Below the pieces are notes generated by a model. The model searched no databases, had not been told where the DNA came from, and saw only the letters and a list, made by a program, of their open reading frames with translations. Made by a program: the position numbers and the translations under genes. Shown one piece after another: positions 16,325 through 25,581 of a stretch of 51,060 bases of DNA; the stretch's first letter is position 1, and every line of letters begins with the position of its first letter. The stretch comes from Gammaproteobacteria bacterium (GTDB taxonomy: Bacteria > Pseudomonadota > Gammaproteobacteria > DSM-19610), in assembly GCA_030621785.1 (NCBI GenBank), contig JAUXGZ010000004.1, positions 1 through 51,060 on the forward strand, in the 5' to 3' direction.

Positions 16325-17354
16325 CGTGCTGCCGGAGTGCCCAGCGGACATGTTCGCGCACCAGCTCGGACGAATGCTCGGCCCTCTCCCGTAACGCTGC
16401 GACTACCCGCTCGTCACCCGGTGCATTGCCGAGTGCTATGGCCAGATTACGCAGCCAGCATTCATAGCCGATGCGGCGTATAGCGGACCCCTCGGTGTTG
16501 GTCAGGAAATCCTGCTCCGACCAGCGAAACAGCTCGGCCAGTTGCACCTGGTCGAGTCCGTGCCGCGGGCTGAAATCGGCTTCTCCGCTTGCCTGCGAAA
16601 AACGATTCCAGGGACAAACCAGCTGGCAATCATCACACCCGTAGATGCGGTTGCCAATAAGCGGGCGCAGTGCTTCAGGGATGCTGCCGCGGAGTTCAAT
16701 AGTCAGGTAGGAAATGCAACGACGCGCGTCCAGTTGCCAGGGCGCGACAATAGCCTGTGTGGGACAGATGTCGATGCAGGCCTGGCAGGTGCCGCAGTGC
16801 GCTTCACCGGCGAGGTCAACCGGCAGTGGAAGATCGGTAAACAGCTCGCCAAGAAAAAACCACGAGCCGGCTTTTTCGTTAATCAGATTGGTGTGTTTGC
16901 CGATCCAGCCGAGTCCCGCTTTTTGCGCCAGCGCCTTTTCCAGAATTGGCGCGCTGTCGGTAAAGGCCCGGTAGCCGAACGGCCCCGCTGCCTGCTGGAT
17001 CCGTCCGGCCAGTTGTTGCAGTCGTTTGCGCAGCAGCCGGTGGTAGTCACGCCCGAGTGCATAACGCGACAGGTACGCTTGCAGTGGATCTTCCAGCATC
17101 TGGTTTGCGCTCGCCGCCGACTCAGGCCAGTAGTCCATGCGTACCGAAATGACGCGTGTGGTGCCTGGCAACAGTTCCTGCGGTCGGCTACGCAGCGTGC
17201 TGTGGTGTTCCATGTAGTCCATTTCTCCGTGCCGGCGCTGTGCCAGCCAGTCCAGCAACCGGATTTCATCCTGTCCGAGTTCGGTATCGGTAATGCCGAC
17301 CTGCTGAAAGCCCAGTTTCCGACCCCAGGTCTTTATCTGCCTGGCCAGCGTCAT
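16305..17354 (-). CDS. queG: Epoxyqueuosine reductase
   Basis: Iron-sulfur and cobalamin enzyme of about 349 residues that reduces epoxyqueuosine to queuosine in tRNA. Two 4Fe-4S clusters are visible: CGTCQACIDICP and CDDCQLVCPWN, the second sharing a cysteine with the upstream CISY segment. The cobalamin-binding N-terminal domain contains HGEMDYMEHH and RYALGRDYH. A short HEAT-like C-terminal repeat (GDERVVAALRERAEHSSELVREHVRWAL) ends the protein. ATG 17354 (MTLARQIKTWG) is preferred to the frame opening at 17429, which would overlap nnr. Divergent from nnr, as commonly found. Confidence 0.93.
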   Translation of the reverse strand: MTLARQIKTWGRKLGFQQVGITDTELGQDEIRLLDWLAQRRHGEMDYMEHHSTLRSRPQELLPGTTRVISVRMDYWPESAASANQMLEDPLQAYLSRYALGRDYHRLLRKRLQQLAGRIQQAAGPFGYRAFTDSAPILEKALAQKAGLGWIGKHTNLINEKAGSWFFLGELFTDLPLPVDLAGEAHCGTCQACIDICPTQAIVAPWQLDARRCISYLTIELRGSIPEALRPLIGNRIYGCDDCQLVCPWNRFSQASGEADFSPRHGLDQVQLAELFRWSEQDFLTNTEGSAIRRIGYECWLRNLAIALGNAPGDERVVAALRERAEHSSELVREHVRWALRQHATFDHP

Positions 17355-17436
17355 AAAATCAATTGATTCCCGGGAGGCGGCTGGCGGACTGGATTTGGAG
17401 GAAAGCTTCACGGTATGGTGTTTACACACTGACGAG

Positions 17437-18933
17437 ATGACCTATTGTATGCCGGAACCAGCCTGTATTCCTCTTTATACCGCCGCCCAGGTTCGCGAGT
17501 TCGACCGGATCGCCATCGAGGAAAATGGCATTCCCGGTTACGAACTCATGTGCCGCGCCGGCGTTGCATTGCTGCGTACCATTGAGTTGCGCTGGCCTGA
17601 CGCCAGGCTGGTCAGCCTGTTGTGCGGTCCTGGAAACAACGCCGGTGATGGCTATGTGCTGGCGCGCCTGCTGCATGAAACCGGCCGGGAGGTGCGGGTT
17701 TTCTACCTGACGGATCCTCAGCGGCTGACCGGTGCCGCCTGTCAGGCGGCGCAGGACTATCTGCAAGGTCCCGACCAGCCCGAGCCCTGGCGTGGCACCT
17801 TGCCCGAGTACAGTGATCTGCTGGTCGATGCCATGCTGGGGACCGGGCTGGACCGTGAGGTACAGGGTGTCTACCTGCAGGCTATCGAGGCCATGAACCA
17901 CCACCCCGCGCCGGCCCTCGCTGTGGATATTCCCAGCGGCCTGCACGCCGATAGCGGACGGGTGCTCGGCGCGGTGGTCGAAGCGCAACAGACCGTTACC
18001 TTCATCGGTCGGAAACGCGGCCTGTATACCGGCGAGGCCGCCTGTTATACCGGGCAAGTCGAATACGATGATCTCGGCGTTGGGCGTGGCGTATTCGAAC
18101 GCCAGTCGGCGGATGCCTGTTTGATGGTGCGGCCGCCGCTGGGCTGCCTGGCTGTGCCCCGCAAGCGCAGCGCCCACAAGGGCGGATTCGGACATGTGCT
18201 GGTGGTGGGCGGTGAATCCGGCATGTCGGGTGCCGCCCGGCTGGCGGCGGAGGCCGCGGCGCGCTGCGGTGCCGGCCTGGTATCGGTGGCAACCCGCAGG
18301 GAGCACGCCGGCATGCTGAATGCCGGGCGCCCGGAATTGATGGTGCGTGGAGTCACTGGCCGAGCGGATCTCGAAGTCCTGTTGACGCCTGCCACGGTCG
18401 TGGTGGTCGGGCCCGGCCTCGGGCGTGGCGGCTGGTCGCGGGAACTACTCGAGTCCGTGTTCGACAGCGGCTTGCCGCTGGTAGTCGATGCCGATGCACT
18501 TAACCTGCTGGCAGCCGATCCACTGGCGCGCGGTAACTGGATACTGACACCACACCCCGGGGAAGCCGGTCATTTGCTGGGAGTCCCGACCACTGACATA
18601 CAGCAGGATCGCTTTGCGGCGGTACACCGGTTGGCGGAGCGTTTCGGTGGTGTTGCGGTTCTGAAAGGCAGTGGCAGTCTGATCGCTACTGAAGGAGCAC
18701 CCGCAAGGGTGTGTAACCGGGGTAATCCGGGTATGGCCAGTGGCGGCATGGGTGACGTACTGAGTGGTGTGCTGGGTGCGTTGCTGGCGCAGGGTCTGAA
18801 TCTGTTCGATGCCGCCGGCGGCGGAGTCTGGTTGCATGCCCGTGCTGCGGAACTGGCCGCTGAACAGGGCGGTGAACGCGGCCTGCTGGCCAGTGATCTT
18901 ATGGTCCATCTGCGCCAGCTGGTCAATGTCTGA
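17437..18933 (+). CDS. nnr: Bifunctional NAD(P)HX epimerase / ADP-dependent dehydratase
   Basis: Repairs hydrated NADH and NADPH. The N-terminal YjeF epimerase domain (about 1-210) carries GPGNNAGDGYVLARLL and VDAMLGTGLDREV. The C-terminal ribokinase-like dehydratase domain (about 225-490) has the ADP site VLKGSGS and NPGMASGGMGDVLSG. The total of 498 residues matches the two-domain bacterial form. I took ATG 17437; an ATG four codons later is also possible, and the frame opens at TTG 17395. The stop overlaps the start of tsaE by 8 bases. Confidence 0.94.
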   Translation: MTYCMPEPACIPLYTAAQVREFDRIAIEENGIPGYELMCRAGVALLRTIELRWPDARLVSLLCGPGNNAGDGYVLARLLHETGREVRVFYLTDPQRLTGAACQAAQDYLQGPDQPEPWRGTLPEYSDLLVDAMLGTGLDREVQGVYLQAIEAMNHHPAPALAVDIPSGLHADSGRVLGAVVEAQQTVTFIGRKRGLYTGEAACYTGQVEYDDLGVGRGVFERQSADACLMVRPPLGCLAVPRKRSAHKGGFGHVLVVGGESGMSGAARLAAEAAARCGAGLVSVATRREHAGMLNAGRPELMVRGVTGRADLEVLLTPATVVVVGPGLGRGGWSRELLESVFDSGLPLVVDADALNLLAADPLARGNWILTPHPGEAGHLLGVPTTDIQQDRFAAVHRLAERFGGVAVLKGSGSLIATEGAPARVCNRGNPGMASGGMGDVLSGVLGALLAQGLNLFDAAGGGVWLHARAAELAAEQGGERGLLASDLMVHLRQLVNV

Positions 18934-19387
18934 ATACGTTCTTGCCGACGAAGCCGCGACGACCGCTTTTGGCGAGCGGCTGGCGCGCTGTACTGAACCA
19001 GGATGCCTGATTTTTTTGCGTGGCGATCTCGGTGCTGGCAAGACCACCCTGGCACGGGGTTTCCTGCGCGGGCTGGGCTACGCGGGGCGGGTCAAGAGTC
19101 CGACCTATACCCTGGTTGAGCCCTATGACACGCCACGGGGTGTGGCCTATCACCTGGATCTGTATCGTCTGGCGGATCCGGAGGAGCTGGAGTGGATCGG
19201 CATTCGTGACGTGCTGGACGGTAGCCACCGCTGCCTCATCGAGTGGCCCCAGCGCGGCCTCGGCATCCTGCCGGATCCCGACCTGACGGTCGAGCTGGAG
19301 ATGGATGATCGCGGCCGACAGCTTACGATTCTGGCGTACTCCATGGCTGGCAAAAGAGCCTTGACCAGTTTTCAGTATAAATCGTAA
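18926..19387 (+). CDS. tsaE: tRNA threonylcarbamoyladenosine biosynthesis ATPase TsaE
   Basis: 153-residue P-loop ATPase that works with TsaB and TsaD to put threonylcarbamoyl on A37 of ANN-decoding tRNAs. The Walker A motif is GDLGAGKTTLARG and a Walker B-type strand is YHLDLYRLADPEELEWIG. The family's IEWP motif follows. ATG 18926 lies inside the end of nnr, so translation is probably coupled. The frame extends further upstream, but only this start gives the normal length. The 200 bases after it are AT-rich and carry the amiB promoter region. Confidence 0.94.
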   Translation: MSEYVLADEAATTAFGERLARCTEPGCLIFLRGDLGAGKTTLARGFLRGLGYAGRVKSPTYTLVEPYDTPRGVAYHLDLYRLADPEELEWIGIRDVLDGSHRCLIEWPQRGLGILPDPDLTVELEMDDRGRQLTILAYSMAGKRALTSFQYKS

Positions 19388-19520
19388 CTAATTGTAATTT
19401 AAAGTAATATATATCAACCTTAAGCCTTTTTCGTTGCGCCGCACCAACAAACGGGTGGTTAGGGCGGGAACTTTCTTTATTTTTTAGCAAGTTACGCTAT
19501 CTTGATGAGATATAAAGAGA

Positions 19521-19545
19521 ATTTATTGAAATATTTATTGAAATA
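19521..19545 (+). repeat. 12-base tandem repeat in the amiB promoter region
   Basis: ATTTATTGAAAT occurs twice in tandem (19521-19532 and 19533-19544), followed by A. The first copy supplies a TTGAAA hexamer (19526-19531) that stands 17 bases before TATACC (19549-19554). The repeat may therefore be part of the amiB promoter or an upstream activator site. Confidence 0.7.
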
Positions 19546-19554
19546 AGGTATACC
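19526..19554 (+). promoter_or_regulatory. Candidate sigma-70 promoter for amiB
   Basis: TTGAAA (19526-19531), a 17-base spacer and TATACC (19549-19554) would start transcription near 19561, about 28 bases before the chosen amiB start. The minus-10 match is moderate (four of six), and a second TTGAAA one repeat later competes for the spacing. Confidence 0.4.
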
Positions 19555-19588
19555 GTATCCTCGGTATGGGGTGTCTGGAGGACTGCGC

Positions 19589-20899
19589 TTGAAACGCTTG
19601 GGTTGGTTGCTTTTGTTGCTGGTGACAGCGGTCGCCCAGGCCGGCAAGCTGGAGATCCAGGGCGTGCGCCTGTGGGCGGCACCGGATAATACCCGCGTGG
19701 TGTTCGACGTGAGTGGTCCCGTCGTACACCGTCTGTTTACCCTGAAAGGCCCCGACCGTCTGGTGATCGATCTGGACAACGCGCACATGGACGATGAGGT
19801 CCGGAAGGCGGTGGCCGGGGCGGGCATGGTGACCGGTTTGCGCAGCGGACCACGCAAACAGGGCGACCTGCGTGTGGTGCTGGACCTTTCCCGGCCCGTC
19901 AAACCAAAGAGTTTCGTCCTCAGACCCAACGATCAGTATGGGCACCGCCTGGTGGTCGACCTGTTCGATAGCGGCGCCGCGGATAAAAGCGTACCCCGGA
20001 GGACCCAAAGCACCAGCGCCCCGTCGCCAAAACAGCGCGATATCGTGGTTGCCGTCGACGCCGGGCACGGGGGTGAGGATCCGGGAGCACGTGGTAAGCG
20101 CGGTACACGGGAAAAGGATGTAGTGTTGGCTATTGCCCGCAAGCTGGCCGCATTGATCAATAAGGAACCGGGCATGAAAGCTGTTCTGGTTCGTAGTGGC
20201 GATTATTATGTGGGTTTGCGCAAGCGCATGGAGATTGCCCGCAAGCACCGCGCAGATCTGTTTATATCCATTCATGCCGACGCCTTTCGTGACCGACGGG
20301 TGAACGGGTCTTCGGTTTTCGTGCTTTCAAGGCGTGGCGCATCGTCAGAAATGGCGCGCTGGCTGGCGGCACGTGAAAATGCCGCTGATCTCGTCGGCGG
20401 TGTGAGCCTGGATGACAAGGATGACCTGCTGGCCGAGGTGTTGCTGGATCTGGCACAGGCTGCCACCCTGGAGGCCAGCACCGAAGTGGCTGACAAGGTG
20501 TTCTACCAGATGAAACAAGTCGGCAGTGTGCATAAGAAAACTGTGCAGCACGCCGGTTTCATGGTGTTGAAGTCCCCCGATATCCCCTCGTTGCTGGTCG
20601 AGACCGCCTTTATTTCCAACCCTTCTGAAGAGAACCGGTTGAAGAGTTCCCGTCACCAGCAGAAGATGGCAGAGGCGCTGTTCAAGGGCATCACCGGTTA
20701 CTTCTCCGACCACGCGCCGCCCGGCACCCGGATTGCCACGTCCCGGTCCCGCCGGCACGTCATTCGCAGCGGTGATACCCTGAGTCAGCTCGCCCGGCGC
20801 TACGGCATCAGCACGGGTGAACTGCGCACGGCCAACAGTTTGCGCAGCGACCGCCTGATGGTCGGCAAGGTGCTGAAAATCCCGCATCGTGGTAGTTAA
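19589..20899 (+). CDS. amiB: N-acetylmuramoyl-L-alanine amidase AmiB
   Basis: Periplasmic cell-separation amidase of 436 residues that cuts peptide stems off murein. It has a signal peptide (MKRLGWLLLLLVTAVAQA), an AMIN domain (about 20-125), and an Amidase_3 catalytic domain with the zinc ligands in VDAGHGGEDPGA, ISIHADAF and LVETAFISNP. A C-terminal LysM domain (HVIRSGDTLSQLARRYG) binds glycan. The LysM domain favours AmiB over AmiC. TTG 19589 is chosen because GGAGG lies 7 bases upstream; a GTG 6 codons earlier is possible. It is followed by mutL. Confidence 0.93.
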   Translation: MKRLGWLLLLLVTAVAQAGKLEIQGVRLWAAPDNTRVVFDVSGPVVHRLFTLKGPDRLVIDLDNAHMDDEVRKAVAGAGMVTGLRSGPRKQGDLRVVLDLSRPVKPKSFVLRPNDQYGHRLVVDLFDSGAADKSVPRRTQSTSAPSPKQRDIVVAVDAGHGGEDPGARGKRGTREKDVVLAIARKLAALINKEPGMKAVLVRSGDYYVGLRKRMEIARKHRADLFISIHADAFRDRRVNGSSVFVLSRRGASSEMARWLAARENAADLVGGVSLDDKDDLLAEVLLDLAQAATLEASTEVADKVFYQMKQVGSVHKKTVQHAGFMVLKSPDIPSLLVETAFISNPSEENRLKSSRHQQKMAEALFKGITGYFSDHAPPGTRIATSRSRRHVIRSGDTLSQLARRYGISTGELRTANSLRSDRLMVGKVLKIPHRGS

Positions 20900-20994
20900 G
20901 CCGCCGTAGAGCGTAGGTTTCGTTTTCCGGGATTCAGGCTGATTGCATTTCACGGTACTATCCCCGTTATCTAACTGACCGGGAACCGTCCCTG

Positions 20995-22782
20995 ATGCGC
21001 ATTCACCCCCTCGACCCCCAGCTCGTCAACCAGATCGCCGCCGGCGAGGTCGTGGAACGGCCGTCCTCGGTGGTCAAGGAGCTGCTGGAAAACAGTCTGG
21101 ATGCCGGCGCGACGAGTATCGAGATTGAAGTGGAGGAGGGCGGCAAGCGCCTGGTCAGGGTGCGGGACAACGGTCACGGCATCCATGTCGACGATCTCGC
21201 GCTGGCGCTTTGCCGCCATGCAACCAGCAAGATCGCTTCTCTCGACGACCTGGAAAAGGTAACCAGCCTGGGCTTTCGTGGCGAGGCGCTGCCGAGTATG
21301 GCATCGGTTTCGCGGCTGACTCTGCGGTCGCGCACCCGCGCGGACGAAAGTGGCTGGCTGGTTCGCAGCGATGGTAGTGAGCACAGTTCGCAAGCGGAGC
21401 CTGTCGCGCACCCGGTCGGCACCACGGTCGAGGTGCAGGATCTGTTTTTTAACGTGCCGGCCCGGCGCAAGTTCCTGCGTACCGAAAATACCGAACAGAA
21501 GCATCTGGATGCGGTGGTACAACAGATAGCGCTCAGCCGACCGGATGTCGAAATCCAGCTGCGACGTAACCGGAAAACCGTGTATCACCTGCGCGCGGCG
21601 GACGATGAAGCCGGTCAGCTGGCGCGCATGCAGGCACTGCTGGGCGAAGCATTCATCCAGCAAGTGATCAGCCTGGACCACACGGCCGCCGGGCTGCGGC
21701 TATCCGGCTGGGTAGCCCGGCCGGCCTTTTCCCGTAGCCAGGCCGATTTGCAGTTCTTTTTCGTCAACGGCCGCGTGGTGCGGGACCGGCTGCTGACCCA
21801 TGCGGTACGCCAGGCTTACCACGATGTGCTGTACCACGGCCGACACCCGGCCTTCGTGCTGCACCTGGAGATCGATCCGACGCTGGTCGATGTGAATGCT
21901 CATCCGGCCAAACACGAGGTGCGTTTTCGCGAATCCCGGCTGGTACACGACTTCCTGTACCGTACATTGCACCAGGTGCTGGCAGACGAGCGACCGGCTG
22001 CGGACCCGCCGGTAACGTTGCCGGTACAGCCCGCGCGTGCGACGACCTGGAACGGCGGCGGAGCCGGTTGCCAGGCCGGTATGCCATTGCAGGTTAGTGA
22101 TCAGGTGCCCCTTTATCAGCGCCTGCACGGCGACCTGCCGGTCTCCGCCGGTAGTGCGCCGCTGCCGGTGGAACGGAGCATGGCCGAGGCGGACGAAGTG
22201 CCGCCACTCGGATTTGCGCTGGCGCAGCTGAAAGGCATCTACATCCTGGCGGAAAACGCCCACGGTCTGATCCTGGTGGACATGCACGCGGCGCACGAAC
22301 GCATCCGTTATGAAAATCTGAAGCGCAGCTACCAGGAGGATGGCGTCCGTTCACAACCCTTGCTGGTGCCCATGGCGATCAATGTCAGTGAACCGGAGGC
22401 GGACCTGGCCGAGGAAGCACAGGCCTGGTTTTCGGCATTGGGTTTTGAACTTGACCGGGGCGGTCGGGAGCAACTGGTGGTGCGCCAGGTTCCTGCCCTG
22501 CTGTCCGACGTAGACATCGAGGCGCTGGTGCGCGATGTATTGTCCGATTTGCAGGTACACGGTCAGAGTCAGCGCGTCGAGGAACGGGTCAATGCACTGT
22601 TCTCGACCATGGCCTGCCATGGTTCCGTGCGGGCTAACCGGCACCTGAGCAGTGAGGAAATGAATGCCCTGCTGCGGGACATGGAGCATACCGAGCGCGC
22701 CGGACAGTGCAATCACGGCCGTCCGACCTGGACGCAGCTCGGCATGCAGGAGCTGGATGCGATGTTCCTGCGCGGACGCTAG
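20995..22782 (+). CDS. mutL: DNA mismatch repair protein MutL, endonuclease-type
   Basis: 595-residue GHKL ATPase that couples MutS recognition to strand removal. The N-terminal domain shows [22 protein letters not shown] and GFRGEAL. The C-terminal domain carries [12 protein letters not shown] (D429 to E440), which fits the DQHA-x2-E-x4-E endonuclease motif, plus ACHGS and CNHGRPT metal-site elements. E. coli MutL lacks these, so this host probably uses a nicking MutL without MutH. The stop codon TAG shares its G with the GTG start of miaA. Confidence 0.96.
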   Translation: MRIHPLDPQLVNQIAAGEVVERPSSVVKELLENSLDAGATSIEIEVEEGGKRLVRVRDNGHGIHVDDLALALCRHATSKIASLDDLEKVTSLGFRGEALPSMASVSRLTLRSRTRADESGWLVRSDGSEHSSQAEPVAHPVGTTVEVQDLFFNVPARRKFLRTENTEQKHLDAVVQQIALSRPDVEIQLRRNRKTVYHLRAADDEAGQLARMQALLGEAFIQQVISLDHTAAGLRLSGWVARPAFSRSQADLQFFFVNGRVVRDRLLTHAVRQAYHDVLYHGRHPAFVLHLEIDPTLVDVNAHPAKHEVRFRESRLVHDFLYRTLHQVLADERPAADPPVTLPVQPARATTWNGGGAGCQAGMPLQVSDQVPLYQRLHGDLPVSAGSAPLPVERSMAEADEVPPLGFALAQLKGIYILAENAHGLILVDMHAAHERIRYENLKRSYQEDGVRSQPLLVPMAINVSEPEADLAEEAQAWFSALGFELDRGGREQLVVRQVPALLSDVDIEALVRDVLSDLQVHGQSQRVEERVNALFSTMACHGSVRANRHLSSEEMNALLRDMEHTERAGQCNHGRPTWTQLGMQELDAMFLRGR

Positions 22783-23723
22783 TGCCAAAGCCGCTGGCCA
22801 TCTTTCTTATGGGTCCGACGGCTTCCGGCAAAACCGGTGTCGCAGTGGAGCTGGTGCAGCGCCTGCCGCTGGAGATTATAAGCGTGGACTCGGCGCTGGT
22901 GTACCGTGGTATGAATATCGGTACCGCCAGGCCGGATGCCGAAACCCTGCGCCTGGCGCCGCATCGTCTGCTGGACATACGCGATCCTGCCGAGCCCTAT
23001 TCGGCGGCCATGTTTCGCCGTGATGCACTGGAGCACATGGCGCAGATCTGTGCGGCGGGCAGGGTGCCGCTGCTGGTCGGAGGCACCATGCTGTACTTCC
23101 GCGCCCTGGAGCAGGGGCTTTCGGATCTGCCCTGTGCCGATGCCGGGGTGCGCGCCGCACTGGAAGCCGAGGGTCGGCAGCGTGGCTGGCCCGCCATGCA
23201 TGAACGTTTGGCGCAGGTCGACCCGGAGGCGGCGCAGCGCATCCACCCCAACGACCCACAACGTATTCAGCGTGCACTGGAAGTCCACCAGCTGGCCGGT
23301 ATATCCATGACCCAACTTTGCCGGCAGGGGCGCGCGGCGTCGTCCGGTTACCGTTTTCTGAAGATCGTGCTCGCACCGCAGGATCGCACGCTACTGCATG
23401 AACGTATCAGGCAGCGTTTTTACGGTATGCTGGGCCAGGGCTTCCTCGAAGAGGTGCGCGGCCTGCGCGACCGGGGTGATCTTGATTCAGCGCTACCCTC
23501 GATGCGGGCGGTAGGTTATCGCCAGGCCTGGAGCTACCTGGACGGGAAACTAACGGCGGAGGAATGGGGTGAACGGGCAGTGATTGCGACGCGGCAGTAC
23601 GCCAAACGGCAGCTAACCTGGCTCAGGAGTGAAGCGAATACCCACTGGGTTGATCCGGTTGAAACCGATGCGATCGATGAAATATCTGATCTGCTTGCGA
23701 CGTATGGCGCGACAGCCGTTTGA
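22782..23723 (+). CDS. miaA: tRNA dimethylallyltransferase
   Basis: Transfers the dimethylallyl group to N6 of A37 in tRNAs reading UNN codons. The P-loop is [31 protein letters not shown] and the substrate motif [10 protein letters not shown] follow. 313 residues, close to the usual 316. GTG 22782 gives the correct N-terminus and overlaps the mutL stop by one base. An ATG further upstream would extend the protein deep into mutL. Translational coupling to mutL is likely, as in other gammaproteobacteria. Confidence 0.95.
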   Translation: MPKPLAIFLMGPTASGKTGVAVELVQRLPLEIISVDSALVYRGMNIGTARPDAETLRLAPHRLLDIRDPAEPYSAAMFRRDALEHMAQICAAGRVPLLVGGTMLYFRALEQGLSDLPCADAGVRAALEAEGRQRGWPAMHERLAQVDPEAAQRIHPNDPQRIQRALEVHQLAGISMTQLCRQGRAASSGYRFLKIVLAPQDRTLLHERIRQRFYGMLGQGFLEEVRGLRDRGDLDSALPSMRAVGYRQAWSYLDGKLTAEEWGERAVIATRQYAKRQLTWLRSEANTHWVDPVETDAIDEISDLLATYGATAV

Positions 23724-23794
23724 ATGTGCTATAGTTTTGCAAACTTGACCAGCACTGCACCGGTGCGGGTCGACGGCGCTCGAATGTAAACAGC

Positions 23795-23800
23795 TATAAT
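23795..23800 (+). promoter_or_regulatory. Minus-10 element of an hfq promoter
   Basis: A perfect TATAAT lies 55 bases before the hfq start. Upstream spacing gives only weak minus-35 matches (for example TCGACG at 23770-23775, 19 bases away). A GCACCGGTGC palindrome at 23757-23766 sits just above it. Hfq often has its own promoters in addition to miaA read-through, so this fits. Confidence 0.5.
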
Positions 23801-23854
23801 ATGCGGCGCAGGAGAACAGGATTGAGCCAAGACACCAGAACAAGGAGAAATGAC

Positions 23855-24118
23855 ATGGCCCGAGGTCAGTCGCTGCAAGAACCCTTCCTGAATGCACTTC
23901 GTAAAGAACGCATTCCGGTTGCCATTTATCTTGTTAATGGCATCAAGTTACAGGGCCAGATCGAATCATTCGATCAGTTTGTCGTATTACTGAAGAACAG
24001 CGTCAGCCAGATGGTCTACAAGCATGCCATCTCGACCGTGGTACCGGCGCGCAATGTCCGCCTGGCGCCGAGTGGTGAAGATGCTGCTCCCAGTGCGCCC
24101 GAACCGGGCAATTCCTGA
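23855..24118 (+). CDS. hfq: RNA-binding protein Hfq
   Basis: Sm-like RNA chaperone of 87 residues, forming hexamers that pair small RNAs with messengers. The Sm1 region includes [39 protein letters not shown] and the Sm2 motif [10 protein letters not shown] follow. A short tail rich in A, P and E is the variable C-terminus. AGGAG precedes ATG 23855 by about 8 bases; the frame extends 18 codons upstream but without support. The order miaA-hfq-hflX is conserved. Confidence 0.98.
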   Translation: MARGQSLQEPFLNALRKERIPVAIYLVNGIKLQGQIESFDQFVVLLKNSVSQMVYKHAISTVVPARNVRLAPSGEDAAPSAPEPGNS

Positions 24119-24143
24119 TCCCGTTGTACCCGTCAGGATGCAG

Positions 24144-24164
24144 TGTCACGGTCTGTGACATTTT
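24144..24164 (+). terminator. Weak hairpin with T-run after hfq
   Basis: TGTCAC (24144-24149) and GTGACA (24155-24160) form a 6-base stem with a 5-base loop, followed by four T. The stem is modest and G+C-poor, so it may only attenuate transcription into hflX. Confidence 0.4.
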
Positions 24165-24205
24165 ACCTGCGTGGATCACGATGATGGCCGAGAGCAGGGT
24201 GGCAC

Positions 24206-25525
24206 TTGTTTGAGCGTCCCGGCAGCGGGGAACGTGCCATTCTGGTGCACGTCGATTTCCCTGGCCAGTCAGAACCCGAGGACCTGCTTGAATTTACCGA
24301 TCTTGCCGTTTCGGCCGGTGCGCAACCGGTCGGGACGGTGTTGTCCAGTCGCAAGGTACCCGAGGCGCGGTACTTCATCGGTTCTGGCAAGGCGGAGGAA
24401 GTCCGTGACCTGCTAGTGGCTGAAGATGCCGGTCTGGTGATTTTCAATCACGAACTTGGCCCCAGCCAGGAACGCAATCTCGAACAGCTCTTTCAGGCCC
24501 GGGTGCTGGATCGCACCGGCCTGATCCTGGATATTTTCGCTCGTCGGGCGCGTTCCTTCGAAGGCAAGCTGCAGGTAGAACTCGCCCAGCTAAAACATTT
24601 GTCCACCCGACTGATTCGTGGCTGGACCCATCTGGAACGCCAGAAAGGTGGTATCGGTCTGCGCGGACCGGGTGAAACCCAGCTGGAAACCGACCGCCGT
24701 TTACTGGGAAATCGTATCAAGCAAATCCACAAAAGACTGGACAAGGTGCGCAGTCAGCGTGCCCAGGGCCGGCGAGCGAGAGAGCGGGCGGCGGTTCCGA
24801 CGGTTTCTCTGGTGGGGTATACCAATGCCGGTAAATCGACGCTGTTCAACCGTCTGTGCGATGCTGACGTGTATGCAGCCGACCAGCTGTTCGCAACCCT
24901 GGACCCGACCTTGCGACGTTTCGAACTGCCCGGTTTCGGTCCGGTGGTGCTGGCAGATACTGTGGGTTTCGTGCGTAAACTGCCGCACGAACTGGTGGCA
25001 GCTTTCCGCTCCACCCTGGAAGAGACGCTGGAAGCCGACGTGTTGCTGCATGTCATCGATGCCCACGACCCCGAGCGGCAAACCCGTCTGGAACAGGTCA
25101 ACGAGGTCCTGGACGCCATTGGCGCGTGTGATGTGCCGCAGCTTCTGGTATACAACAAGATCGATTTGACCGCAGAGCCGGCAAGATTATTGAGAGATGC
25201 GGATGGTCGCGTTACCCGGATCTGGTGTTCTGCGGCCTCGGGAGAGGGTCTGGACCTGCTGACACAGGCGCTGGGTGAGTATTTTCTATCCGACCAGGTA
25301 CAGGGCTGGCTGTTGCTGTCCCCCCGGGCCGGTCGGTTACGAGCCGCGATCTATGTCACCGGGGAGGTTCTGCAGGATATCCCGGATGATTCAGGGGGCT
25401 GGTGGCTGCAAGTGAGGATTAGTGAGCAAAAACTGGCCGGACTGTACCGGAATGAGGGGCTGGAATACGTCTTGAATCCTGGCTGCGAACCGGTTCATGT
25501 TGCGGCCGGCGCGCAAGCTCCTTAG
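24206..25525 (+). CDS. hflX: Ribosome-associated GTPase HflX
   Basis: 439-residue GTPase that binds the 50S subunit and rescues stalled or heat-damaged ribosomes. The N-terminal HflX domain contains FNHELGPSQERNLE and the glycine-rich linker GGIGLRGPGETQLETDRR. The G domain has G1 GYTNAGKST, G3 DTVGF and G4 NKID. The start is TTG 24206 with AGGG nearby; there is no suitable ATG. It lies between hfq and hflK as usual. Confidence 0.96.
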   Translation: MFERPGSGERAILVHVDFPGQSEPEDLLEFTDLAVSAGAQPVGTVLSSRKVPEARYFIGSGKAEEVRDLLVAEDAGLVIFNHELGPSQERNLEQLFQARVLDRTGLILDIFARRARSFEGKLQVELAQLKHLSTRLIRGWTHLERQKGGIGLRGPGETQLETDRRLLGNRIKQIHKRLDKVRSQRAQGRRARERAAVPTVSLVGYTNAGKSTLFNRLCDADVYAADQLFATLDPTLRRFELPGFGPVVLADTVGFVRKLPHELVAAFRSTLEETLEADVLLHVIDAHDPERQTRLEQVNEVLDAIGACDVPQLLVYNKIDLTAEPARLLRDADGRVTRIWCSAASGEGLDLLTQALGEYFLSDQVQGWLLLSPRAGRLRAAIYVTGEVLQDIPDDSGGWWLQVRISEQKLAGLYRNEGLEYVLNPGCEPVHVAAGAQAP

Positions 25526-25581
25526 AATCCCCCTCTGTAAATTTATTCAATTGGGTAATTTCCCACGCTACGGAGTTATAA

